DNA of 51,446 bases. Origin: Balneolaceae bacterium (GTDB lineage: Bacteria > Bacteroidota > Rhodothermia > Balneolales > Balneolaceae). This document shows positions 16,055-24,486 of the stretch, in pieces. Made by a program: the position numbers and the translations under genes. The stretch lies in the NCBI GenBank assembly GCA_007132385.1, contig SLOU01000118.1, forward strand, positions 1 to 51,446. The letters run 5' to 3'. The stretch's first letter is position 1, and each line of letters begins with the position of its first letter. The notes beneath the pieces were generated by a model. That model was not told the origin of the DNA, did not search any database, and was given only the letters and a program-made list of their open reading frames with translations.

Positions 16055-19000
16055 CTATACCGCCGGAACCAGTTTTTCATCCAGGATCTGTCTGACTTCC
16101 GGCTTGCAACTCCCGCACCCGAGGCCTGCGCCTGATTTTTTGCACAGTTCCCTGAAATCGTCGCATCCGGTTTCGATTAACTTTTCGATATTCCCCCTGC
16201 CTACGTGATTACAGGAGCAGACCGTTTTACCCAACACCGGCTCACGGGCCTGTCCCGACCGTAACAGTGTCTTCCTCATATTGGAGAGTTCCATTTTTGA
16301 CTCGATCAAGTCTTTGAATTCGGCAAATTCGTTTTTATCCCCCATCAGGATCGCTCCAACCAGCCGGTCGTCTTTGATGATGCACTTTTTGTAATACCGT
16401 TCCGATTTGTCGATAAACAGGATCTCTTCATACCCTTCTTCCCCGCTGGGTACTACGGGCATGCCGATCGAACAGAGATCCAGATCGGAGAACTTCAGGA
16501 TATTCATACTGACTGAACCCTCATACATCGCCAGGGAATCACCCGTAAGGTTTCTGGCAATGATATCAGCCTGTTGTTCGGCCGCTGCCGTAATCCCGTT
16601 CAGTTTGCCCCGGTGTTCGGCGATCTCACCCATTGCGAAGATCGAAGGATCGGATGTTTGCAGGCTATCGTCTACAAGCACACCCCGGCCGCACTCCACC
16701 TTTGCTTCCTTCAGAATTTCTACATTCGGCCGTGTTCCGATCGCGTATACCACCGCATCGCAATTGAGTTTTTTTCCACTCTTGAGGATTGCACCGATTC
16801 CCTTATCCCGCTCATAGCCGGGGTGTCCTTCGGTTTGGAGCTGCTTTACCTGGTCGTTGATATGAACGCTGATTCCCTTCTCCCCGACAAACTCCATGAG
16901 CAGCTCGGCCGACAAGGCGTCGAGCTGACGTTCCATCAGGCGGGATGCAAGCTGGACGATCGTGATATCCAGATCAATTTCGTTGAGCGCTGCGGCCAAC
17001 TCCAGTCCCAGCAGGCCTCCTCCGATAATCAGCACGTGGGCGTCCCTGCCGAGGTGCGATTTAAGCGCATCGGCATCGGCGCGGGTTCGCATGGTAAAAA
17101 CACCCGGCTCACCGATCGGTTCCCCGGGTGGAACAAAAGCCCGGCTTCCGGTTCCCACAATCAGCTTGTCGTAGGTGTGAACCTCTCCCGTGTCGTCGAC
17201 AACGATTTTATTCTTCCGGTCGATCTGTTTAATCGCTGTCGAAGCATGAAGCCGGATATTCAGTTTTTCTATCTCATTTTCCTTGAATTTGAGCAGGGAT
17301 TCCCAGCTTAAATGTTCATTGACATATTCTGGCAGCAACACACGGTTATAAAAGGGATGCGGTTCTTTTGAAAAGACATGGAGTTCATCTTCCCGGTTCT
17401 GTTCCCGGTAGCTGTTCACAAACCGGTAGGCCGACGCGCCGGCACCGACTACAACAATTTTTTCCCGTTTCTTGAACACTTTTTCGACCTGTACGGCACT
17501 ATACTTGAAATCGGGTTCTTTCGAGATTGGGTCGACCAGGTTCAGGGTCAGGTTATTGGCCCGGGCCACCGGTTTACCATTCACTTTACTCCAGTGCATC
17601 GGCAGAAAAACAAGCCCCCTGCGCACTCTGTCGGTGATGCGTGCGTGGACTTTTACCTCGCCCCGATTGTTCAGGATACGGACGGTTTGACCCTCTTCGA
17701 TCCCTCTTCGGGCCGCATCCTCCGGATGGATCTCCAGGAACGGTTTGGAAATATGCTGTTTGAGCCGGTTGACCTTCCCTGTCTTGGTCATCGTATGCCA
17801 CTGGTCGCGGATCCGACCGGTCGTAAGTACCAACGGAAATTCATCTGAGGTCTTCTCCGAGGTGTTTTCCGGCATATCGAGTGGAAAAAGTCTTGCCCTG
17901 CCGTTCTCCGTATAAAACCGGTGATTGGTAAACAGGCGCCGTGTTCCGTTGCTGTGGATGTTATTCAACGGCCACTGAACCGTATTTTTCTCCTGCAGAA
18001 TCTCATAACGCAACCCGGAAATATTGATATTTGTTCCGGCGGTCATCCGGCTGTACTCTTCAAAAATCTCTCCGGTATTTTTGAAATCAAAGCCACGGTA
18101 TCCCATCGCTTTGGCAAAACGGATCAGGATTTCGGCATCCGGCAAGGCTTCCCCCGGTGGTTCAATCACTTTTTCCAGGTGGCTGATCCGCCGTTCGGAA
18201 TTGGTCATTGTCCCCTCTTTTTCCATATGTCCGGCAGCCGGCAGCACCATATCCGCAAACTGCACTGTATCCGACTTTTCAGAGATATCCTGGACAACGA
18301 CGAATTTTGCTTTTTCCAGGGCCTGTTCTGCCTTGTTGACATCCGGGAGGCTGACCATCGGATTTGTGGCGATAATCCAGACCGCTTTCAGTTTACCTTC
18401 ATCCAGTGCATCAAACATTTCGGTTGCCGTATACCCCGGTTGTTCCCGGATTTCGGGTACTCCCCAGAAATCAGCGACTTCCTGCCGATGCTGCGGATTA
18501 GCCAGGTCGCGGTGAGCGGCCAGCAGCGATGCCATTCCGCCGACTTCCCGCCCGCCCATGGCGTTCGGCTGACCCGTAAGCGAGAAGGGGCCGGAGCCCG
18601 GTTTGCCGATCTGTCCCGTGATCAGGTTGAGACTGATCAGCGAAAAATTCTTTTTCACCCCGATCACACTTTGATTCAGACCCATCGCCCACATGGTGAT
18701 AAACCCGTCGGCATCCCCGATCCAGGCAGCGGCCTGGCGAATCTGGCCGGCTTCCAACCCGCAAATAGCAGCCGCCTCATCGACATTCAGGCTGAAAACG
18801 GATTCCCTGTAATCCTCAAATCCGTCGACATGGTTTTGGATAAATTCCGCGTCCGCATCTCCGTTTTCAATCAGGATCCTTGCCATCGCATTGCACAGAT
18901 AGATATCGGTGCCCGGATTGAGTGGAAGGTGCAAGTCTGCCTGAGCGCAGGTCTCGGTTTTACGAGGGTCAGCAACAATAATTTTGACATCCGGGTTTTC

Positions 19001-19585
19001 CTCCTTGTGCTTCTCAATTCGCCTGAAGAGGATCGGATGGCACCAGGCCGGATTGGCGCCGGAAATAAAAAAACAATCCGCCTTTTCGATGTCATCATAA
19101 CAGATCGGAACAGCATCCTCACCCAGCATTTTTGTATAAGCTGCCACAGCCGAGCTCATACATAACCGGCTGTTGGTATCGATATTATTGGTTCCGATAT
19201 ACCCTTTGACCAACTTGTTGGCCAGATAATACTCTTCGGTCAGGCACTGGCCGGAGACGTAAAATCCGACACTGTCGGGCCCGTGCTTTTCAATGATCGA
19301 TGCGAAAACTGCCGCAGTTCTCTTCATGGCGGTATCCCAGTCAACCCGCTGAATGGGATGCGCTTTGCTCCACCTCATTTCCGGATATAACAACCGGTCG
19401 CTCTGGTCCTGTACCGTATAATTCAGGTTCATTCCCTTTGAGCAAAGCATCCCTTTATTCACCGGGTGGTCCGGGTCTCCCTCTACACGGATATTTCCTT
19501 TATGGTCTTTTTTGACGAGTATACCACAGCCAACCCCGCAATAGGAGCAGGTCGTCTTGTGGCACCCGGCTTGATTCGCAGACAT
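16055..19585 (-). CDS. nasA: Assimilatory nitrate reductase fused to FAD/NAD(P)H reductase and BFD [2Fe-2S] domain
   Basis: The 1176-residue protein carries a whole assimilatory nitrate reductase. Residues 1-740 are the molybdopterin enzyme: [4Fe-4S] ligands C13, C16, C20 and C48, the molybdenum-ligand region NSRLCMSSAVAAY near 140, and a C-terminal cofactor-binding lobe with FPLVLTTGRIRDQWHTMT. Residues about 745-1100 are an FAD- and NAD(P)H-binding module like NasC/NirB (VVVGAGASAYRFV, LIIGGGLLGLELA, AMGEIAEHRG). Residues 1115-1176 are a BFD-type [2Fe-2S] domain with CSC and GCGSC ligands. It should reduce nitrate to nitrite in the cytoplasm with NAD(P)H as donor. It follows the transporter gene after 181 bases and precedes the rubredoxin fusion. 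No NapB-type cytochrome or Tat signal is present, in keeping with an assimilatory role. Confidence 0.95.
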   Translation of the reverse strand: MSANQAGCHKTTCSYCGVGCGILVKKDHKGNIRVEGDPDHPVNKGMLCSKGMNLNYTVQDQSDRLLYPEMRWSKAHPIQRVDWDTAMKRTAAVFASIIEKHGPDSVGFYVSGQCLTEEYYLANKLVKGYIGTNNIDTNSRLCMSSAVAAYTKMLGEDAVPICYDDIEKADCFFISGANPAWCHPILFRRIEKHKEENPDVKIIVADPRKTETCAQADLHLPLNPGTDIYLCNAMARILIENGDADAEFIQNHVDGFEDYRESVFSLNVDEAAAICGLEAGQIRQAAAWIGDADGFITMWAMGLNQSVIGVKKNFSLISLNLITGQIGKPGSGPFSLTGQPNAMGGREVGGMASLLAAHRDLANPQHRQEVADFWGVPEIREQPGYTATEMFDALDEGKLKAVWIIATNPMVSLPDVNKAEQALEKAKFVVVQDISEKSDTVQFADMVLPAAGHMEKEGTMTNSERRISHLEKVIEPPGEALPDAEILIRFAKAMGYRGFDFKNTGEIFEEYSRMTAGTNINISGLRYEILQEKNTVQWPLNNIHSNGTRRLFTNHRFYTENGRARLFPLDMPENTSEKTSDEFPLVLTTGRIRDQWHTMTKTGKVNRLKQHISKPFLEIHPEDAARRGIEEGQTVRILNNRGEVKVHARITDRVRRGLVFLPMHWSKVNGKPVARANNLTLNLVDPISKEPDFKYSAVQVEKVFKKREKIVVVGAGASAYRFVNSYREQNREDELHVFSKEPHPFYNRVLLPEYVNEHLSWESLLKFKENEIEKLNIRLHASTAIKQIDRKNKIVVDDTGEVHTYDKLIVGTGSRAFVPPGEPIGEPGVFTMRTRADADALKSHLGRDAHVLIIGGGLLGLELAAALNEIDLDITIVQLASRLMERQLDALSAELLMEFVGEKGISVHINDQVKQLQTEGHPGYERDKGIGAILKSGKKLNCDAVVYAIGTRPNVEILKEAKVECGRGVLVDDSLQTSDPSIFAMGEIAEHRGKLNGITAAAEQQADIIARNLTGDSLAMYEGSVSMNILKFSDLDLCSIGMPVVPSGEEGYEEILFIDKSERYYKKCIIKDDRLVGAILMGDKNEFAEFKDLIESKMELSNMRKTLLRSGQAREPVLGKTVCSCNHVGRGNIEKLIETGCDDFRELCKKSGAGLGCGSCKPEVRQILDEKLVPAV

Positions 19586-19611
19586 CGTCGGTTTCGTTAC
19601 TTTCTTCAGGT

Positions 19612-19772
19612 TATGTTTTACGGCTTACTGTACTCTATAAAGCCCATCATCAGGATAAGGACAGGCCTGGTTATGGTTTGCAAATTTTTTTTGGTTTCGA
19701 ATTGATTATCCCATTTGTCGGATTTCAATGATCGGCTGAGCTGGTTGCAATATGTCCCGGTATGTTTTACGG
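19612..19772. repeat. 12-base direct repeat flanking the transporter-nasA gap
   Basis: TATGTTTTACGG occurs at 19612-19623, 26 bases upstream of the nasA start, and again at 19761-19772 over the last codons of the transporter gene. The two copies bracket the intergenic gap. They could be binding sites for an internal nasA promoter or a chance pair. Confidence 0.3.
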
Positions 19773-21176
19773 ATTGACCGGCTCCGGATCGGGTTGTGGT
19801 TTCTCCTTGAGTGCAGCTGCTTTCCTCTGTTCTTCCTCCACAAATGCCTGTTGCGAGTCAATCGACTCGTTCAATTCCACCCGGGCTACAACCTCTTCAC
19901 GTGCCGAAAACCGGACGAAAAAGGCGGAAAACGAACAAACCGCAACGATACAACCAAGGATAAAGAGGGCGTCCGCATAGGGAATCGACTCATAACGAAA
20001 CAGGAACCCGGCTGCGACAGCTCCGGCGTTACCGCCTGCCCCTACTATCCCCGATACGGCTCCAATCGCTTTCTTGTTGACGAATGGCACGACCGAATAG
20101 GTGGCTCCTTCCGACATCTGCACCAGCAGGCTGAACAAAATCATAACGGCAATGGCGAGCGGCAAAACGGTCATACGTGAGAACAGCATCAGCACCAGAC
20201 CGGAAAACAGGAGCACAACGAACAGAAACATCACCCGTCCTTTCAGGCCGAACCGGACACCGAACATATCGCCGAAATAGCCACCCATGGAACGGGCAAA
20301 AATATTCATCAGCCCGAAAAGTCCAGCGATCAATCCGGCTGCTCTCAAACTCAGATCAAAGTTATCCCGGTAATAGATCGCAGCGATATTATTGATGGTC
20401 AGTTCGATCCCGAAACAGGCACCGTAAATGAGAAACAGGGCCCAGACCCGATAGTCCCTGACAGCCTCCATGAATGCGCTCTCTTTCCAGGACTGTTTTT
20501 TTTCGGCTTCCCGCTGGTTTTTTTTCAGCTCAGAGAAATTTCCCTCGGGAACGTCTGTCGTAAATTTCAGGTAGACGATACCCATGATCATCATCGCAAC
20601 ACCCGGAACCACCATTGCCCAGCGCCAGGCTTGTCCGTCGGATAGTCCGAGAAACAAAAATCCTGAAAAAATCAGCGGCATCACCATCTGTGTCACTCCC
20701 CCTCCCAGGTTGCCCCAACCCGCGGTGGTCGCATTTGCGGTTCCCACCACATTGTGGGCAAACATGACCGATGTATGGTACTGTGTGATCACAAAGGACG
20801 CACCGATCACCCCGATCAGCAGACGGCAGATCAGGAAACTTTCATAGCTGTTGCTTAGTCCGATTGAGATTACGGGGAGGCTGCCTAAAATCAGCAGCCC
20901 ACTGTAGGTGATCCTGGGGCCGATTCTGTCGCACATCCATCCGATCAGCAGCCGTGCAAAAATAGTGATGAACACCGAAGCGATGATGATGTTCCCCACT
21001 TGGGTTTGTGAAAGGCCGAGTTCATCCCGGACAACGACCATCAATGGTGCGATTCCGAACCAACCGAAAAAACAGAGAAAAAACGCCATCCACGATAGGT
21101 GGAAAGTACGCATATGCGGCGCTTCGAAACTGAAAAGTTTTATTTGGGTGGCTTTACCATTCCCTGAAGCATTCAT
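19767..21176 (-). CDS. MFS nitrate/nitrite transporter (NNP family)
   Basis: The 469-residue protein has 12 hydrophobic segments and the two nitrate signatures of the nitrate/nitrite porter family: TAGWGNLGGGVTQMVMP near residue 150 and SGIVGAGGNAGAVAAG near 375. It should bring nitrate in, and possibly move nitrite, across the inner membrane to feed the assimilatory reductases. Its start codon overlaps the nirD stop by 4 bases (ATGA), so the two are translationally coupled. The first 20 residues are a polar extension; the C-terminal tail of about 40 residues is Glu/Ala-rich and cytoplasmic. A fused double NarK is excluded by length. Confidence 0.93.
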   Translation of the reverse strand: MNASGNGKATQIKLFSFEAPHMRTFHLSWMAFFLCFFGWFGIAPLMVVVRDELGLSQTQVGNIIIASVFITIFARLLIGWMCDRIGPRITYSGLLILGSLPVISIGLSNSYESFLICRLLIGVIGASFVITQYHTSVMFAHNVVGTANATTAGWGNLGGGVTQMVMPLIFSGFLFLGLSDGQAWRWAMVVPGVAMMIMGIVYLKFTTDVPEGNFSELKKNQREAEKKQSWKESAFMEAVRDYRVWALFLIYGACFGIELTINNIAAIYYRDNFDLSLRAAGLIAGLFGLMNIFARSMGGYFGDMFGVRFGLKGRVMFLFVVLLFSGLVLMLFSRMTVLPLAIAVMILFSLLVQMSEGATYSVVPFVNKKAIGAVSGIVGAGGNAGAVAAGFLFRYESIPYADALFILGCIVAVCSFSAFFVRFSAREEVVARVELNESIDSQQAFVEEEQRKAAALKEKPQPDPEPVNP

Positions 21177-21538
21177 GCCGGCAGCCCCACATAGACGTGC
21201 TGGTTCTCAACTTTAACCGGAAACGTGGTTAACTTGTAATCTTCGCCATCCAGGTTTTCTCCCGTTTCCAGAGAGAAGGTTTTCTTGTGAAACGGGCAGG
21301 CAACTTTCGGGATACCATTTTTATCCCCGATCATACCTCTTGAGAGGATCATCTGCATTTTATGAGGACACAGATTCTGGCAGGCGTACCATTGATCACG
21401 GGACGTAAAATTAAATACGGCAATTTGAAGATTGTCCAGTTTTATACAGACGCCCCCGTTTCTGGGAAAATCCTCGACATGGGCAACTTTGTACCATTCG
21501 GCTTTATACCACTGTTTAATTTCTTCTACGGAATTCAT
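21173..21538 (-). CDS. nirD: Nitrite reductase [NAD(P)H] small subunit, Rieske-type
   Basis: The 121-residue protein is the NirD partner of NirB. It keeps all four Rieske ligands, in CPHKM (Cys, His) and CPFHKKTFSL (Cys, His), so it should bind a [2Fe-2S] cluster, whereas some NirD proteins have lost these residues. The C-terminal beta strands TTFPVKVENQHVYVGLP are typical. It acts in the cytoplasm with NirB in six-electron reduction of nitrite to ammonium. It lies 157 bases after nirB, a gap holding a 14-base palindrome, and overlaps the transporter gene by 4 bases. Confidence 0.95.
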   Translation of the reverse strand: MNSVEEIKQWYKAEWYKVAHVEDFPRNGGVCIKLDNLQIAVFNFTSRDQWYACQNLCPHKMQMILSRGMIGDKNGIPKVACPFHKKTFSLETGENLDGEDYKLTTFPVKVENQHVYVGLPA

Positions 21539-21576
21539 TGTGTCGTTATCAGTTACTGGGTTTTTGTAAAGGTTCT

Positions 21577-21590
21577 TGATTTTAAAATCA
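21577..21590. promoter_or_regulatory. 14-base perfect palindrome in the nirB-nirD gap
   Basis: TGATTTTAAAATCA is fully self-complementary and sits about 40 bases upstream of the nirD start. It loosely recalls FNR/CRP-type half sites (TGAT...ATCA) but the spacing is not theirs. Further upstream AGTGAAAA (21616-21623) and TTTTCACT (21672-21679) form a second inverted pair. Together they suggest a regulated internal promoter for nirD, the transporter and nasA. Confidence 0.35.
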
Positions 21591-21695
21591 GGAGTGTTTT
21601 CTTACTTAATTGAAAAGTGAAAAGCAGGTCAGCTTTTTGCATTGTAGGTGCCTAAAACAGGTTGACATAAATTTTCACTCTTTACTTTTACCTTT

Positions 21696-24218
21696 TCAGC
21701 TTCCCCATCCGTCGGGCACCTTTTGACCTCGATAGTCCCTGAATTTCAGGCTGGGATCGGGTTCGTCGGAGTTGACGAAATGGCGGAATTTTTTCTGAAG
21801 GTCTGTGTTGTCGACCACTTCTTTCCACTCGCACCGGTACGCGTCGACCAGTTTTTGCATCTCTTCTTCCAGACCAGCGCCGATCCCGAGAGAATCGTCA
21901 ACGATAACCGTTTTGAGGTAATCCAGTCCGCCGTCCATTTTGTTGATCCATGTGGATGTCCGGTTCAGGGGTTCAGCCGTTTTAATGTAGAACATCAGGT
22001 AGCGGTCAAGGTAACGGATGCAGGTTTCCTCGTCGATGTCGGAAGCAAGCAACATGGCATGCTGGGGTTTGGAACCCCCATTGCCGCCGACGTACAGGTT
22101 CCATCCCTTTTCTGTGGCGATGATTCCGAAGTCTTTTCCCCTGGCTTCGGCACATTCACGGATACAGCCCGAAACACCTCCCTTCAGCTTGTGAGGAGCT
22201 CTCAACCCCCGGTATCTTTTCTCCAACCGGAGAGCAAAGGAGACTGAATCGTGCAGCCCATACCGGCACCAGGTTGAACCCACACAGCTTTTCACGGTCC
22301 GCAGCGCCTTTCCGTAGGCGTGCCCGCTTTCAAAACCGGCTTCAACCAGCTCCTGCCAGATGTCGGGAAGCTGATCGACCCGGGCGCCCAACATATCGAT
22401 GCGTTGTCCACCTGTGATTTTGGTATAGAGCCCGTATTTTTTAGCAATTTCCCCGATGACAATCAATTTATCGGGTGTGATTTCCCCGCCCGGCACTCTC
22501 GGGATTACCGAATAGGTTCCACCCCGCTGGATATTGGCCAGGAAACGGTCGTTGGTATCCTGGATGGTATCCTGTTTGATTACCAGGTCGTTCCAGGCGC
22601 TCGCCAAAATCGAAGCAACGGCCGGCTTGCAAACTTCACAGCCGTCTCCCTTGCCATACTCATCCAAAAGATCATCAAAGGTGGTAATATTCTGCACCTT
22701 GATGATTGAGTAGAGCTCCTGGCGGGTATATTCAAAGTGCTCGCAAAGGGTTTTCTTCACGGACTTCCCCAGTCGTTCCAGGGTATGGTTCAGCAGATCT
22801 TTAACCAGCGGCGTGCATCCTCCGCAGCCAGTGCAGGCTTTTGTCTCATTCCGGATTTCACCGAGCTCCGTGAGCTCATTGTCCTCGATCAGCCCGACGA
22901 TATCCCCTTTGGAGACATTCTCACAGGAACAGATCTGAGCTTCATCAGGAAGATTTTCAACACCGTCACCTTCCGCAGCGTCTCCCCTTGCGCCCAGAAC
23001 AAGAACTTCTGGATTTTCCGGGCAGTCAATGTCATTTAAAAAACGTTGATGCAACGAATTATAGGACTCGGCATCCCCTACCAACATTCCACCCAGCAGT
23101 TTTTTACCATCATCAGAGACTACAATTTTTTTGTAAATCCCTTTCAATTTGTCTTCGTAAACAATCGGGATACCATGATCCTTCGTAAAGGGATTTCCGA
23201 AACTTGCCACGTCCACGCCGATCAGTTTGAGTTTGGTCGACATATCAAACCCGGTAAACGTCTTATCCCTTTCTCTGACAATTTGAGAAGCGGCAACTTC
23301 GGCCATCTCATACCCAGGGGCAACCAGTCCGTATATCATATTTTGATGCAGGGCTGACTCGCCGATTGCATAAATATTTTCGTCACTGGTTTTCAGGCAA
23401 TCGTCTACAATTATACCGCCACGTTCACCTGTTTTCAACCCGCACGCTTTAGCCAGTTCATCTCTTGGGCGGATTCCTGCTGAGATCACCAGCATATCGA
23501 CGTCCAGGTCCGTCTTGTCGGAGAACCTCAGCGATTTCACCGACCCGTTTCCGGTAATTTCCTCAGTCTGCCTGCCCGTGTACACCTCAAGCCCGAGCTT
23601 TTCAAGTTTGTGCTGAAGGATTGCCGCCCCGTTTTTATCCAGTTGGCGAGGCATCAACCGGGGTATGAATTCTATAACTGAAGCCTTCAGGCCCATGTCC
23701 ATCAACGCTTTAGCCGCCTCCAGGCCCAACAATCCTCCTCCTAGAACGGCTGCCCGCTTGCATTTTCTTCCATATTGCTCGATCGCCTGAAGGTCTTCAA
23801 TGGTGCGATATACGAAGACACCTTCTTTTTCGGTGCCTTTGATAGGGGGGACAAACGCCCTCGAACCGGTTGCCAGGATCAGCTTGTCATACAGATCCCG
23901 GTTGCCCTTGTGCGTGAGAATACACCGATTTTCCCGGTCAATATGAGTAACCAGTTGAGACATGTGGAGGGTAATCTCATTTTCTTCATACCAAGAGCGG
24001 GGAGCCATCATCAAGTCCTCGCTCCCCTTCCCATTAAAATATTCACTCAAATGAACCCTGTCGTACGCCGGACGGGGCTCTTCACCATACACAGTGATCT
24101 CCAGTCGGTCCGGACCCGCTTTTGCCCGCAATTTTTCACAAAATTTGTATCCGACCATCCCATTGCCGACAACGATCACCTTTTTCGTTTTTCCCGATTC
24201 TGACTTCTTGCAAGTCAT
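21696..24218 (-). CDS. nirB: Nitrite reductase [NAD(P)H] large subunit
   Basis: The 840-residue protein is a full NirB. Residues 12-330 are the FAD/NAD(P)H reductase part (VIVVGNGMVGYKF, AAVLGGGLLGLEAAKALM). Two BFD-like [2Fe-2S] segments follow, the first with CSCEN and CTGCGGC near 430-465 and the second around GDGCEVCKPA near 525. The C-terminal half is the siroheme reductase: CVGSTWCRYG and GVSGCIRECAEARGKDFG provide the four cysteines of the [4Fe-4S]-siroheme centre. It reduces nitrite to ammonium with NirD, using NAD(P)H. It is the first gene of the nas run, preceded by a 268-base region rich in palindromes that is the likely control region. Confidence 0.97.
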   Translation of the reverse strand: MTCKKSESGKTKKVIVVGNGMVGYKFCEKLRAKAGPDRLEITVYGEEPRPAYDRVHLSEYFNGKGSEDLMMAPRSWYEENEITLHMSQLVTHIDRENRCILTHKGNRDLYDKLILATGSRAFVPPIKGTEKEGVFVYRTIEDLQAIEQYGRKCKRAAVLGGGLLGLEAAKALMDMGLKASVIEFIPRLMPRQLDKNGAAILQHKLEKLGLEVYTGRQTEEITGNGSVKSLRFSDKTDLDVDMLVISAGIRPRDELAKACGLKTGERGGIIVDDCLKTSDENIYAIGESALHQNMIYGLVAPGYEMAEVAASQIVRERDKTFTGFDMSTKLKLIGVDVASFGNPFTKDHGIPIVYEDKLKGIYKKIVVSDDGKKLLGGMLVGDAESYNSLHQRFLNDIDCPENPEVLVLGARGDAAEGDGVENLPDEAQICSCENVSKGDIVGLIEDNELTELGEIRNETKACTGCGGCTPLVKDLLNHTLERLGKSVKKTLCEHFEYTRQELYSIIKVQNITTFDDLLDEYGKGDGCEVCKPAVASILASAWNDLVIKQDTIQDTNDRFLANIQRGGTYSVIPRVPGGEITPDKLIVIGEIAKKYGLYTKITGGQRIDMLGARVDQLPDIWQELVEAGFESGHAYGKALRTVKSCVGSTWCRYGLHDSVSFALRLEKRYRGLRAPHKLKGGVSGCIRECAEARGKDFGIIATEKGWNLYVGGNGGSKPQHAMLLASDIDEETCIRYLDRYLMFYIKTAEPLNRTSTWINKMDGGLDYLKTVIVDDSLGIGAGLEEEMQKLVDAYRCEWKEVVDNTDLQKKFRHFVNSDEPDPSLKFRDYRGQKVPDGWGS

Positions 24219-24274
24219 TGTGCTTTTGGAATAATAAGTTAGTTAAAGAATATTATTTGCCTTAAATGATAAGG

Positions 24275-24405
24275 CTGTTTTATCAAAACAGTCAAAATAA
24301 TTATGTTGAAATGCAGAATAAACTTTTCCACTGTGATAAAACAAATTGGAAAAGCGCTTTTCATTCACAAAAAAGAAAGAAGGGCTGACTGGATAGAAGC
24401 GCTTC
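24275..24405 (-). promoter_or_regulatory. Palindrome-rich control region upstream of nirB
   Basis: Four symmetric elements lie 57 to 187 bases ahead of nirB. CTGTTTT-ATC-AAAACAG (24275-24291) is a perfect 7+3+7 palindrome. Its core TGTTTTATCA recurs inverted as TGATAAAACA at 24334-24343. GAAAAGCGCTTTTC (24349-24362) and GAAGCGCTTC (24396-24405) share the core AAGCGCTT, 45 bases apart centre to centre. A further palindrome TTCAAGCTTGAA sits at 24424-24435. Such paired sites are what a dimeric nitrogen- or nitrite-responsive regulator would bind. No regulator gene is in the cluster, so its identity is unknown. The AAGCGCTT core looks LacI-like. Confidence 0.5.
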
Positions 24406-24486
24406 GACCGGGGGAAAGAAAAGTTCAAGCTTGAATTACCCGGCCAGTTTTGTGCGAGAGTCTCTGTTTTTTACAGTTTAAGAGGG

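Noticed and set aside
16574-17311. 245-residue plus-strand ORF opposite the reductase part of nasA
   Set aside because: Antisense shadow with no family features.
17921-19165. 414-residue plus-strand ORF opposite nasA
   Set aside because: It lies wholly antisense to a well-supported coding frame and shows no domain or signal; long shadows are expected opposite biased codons.
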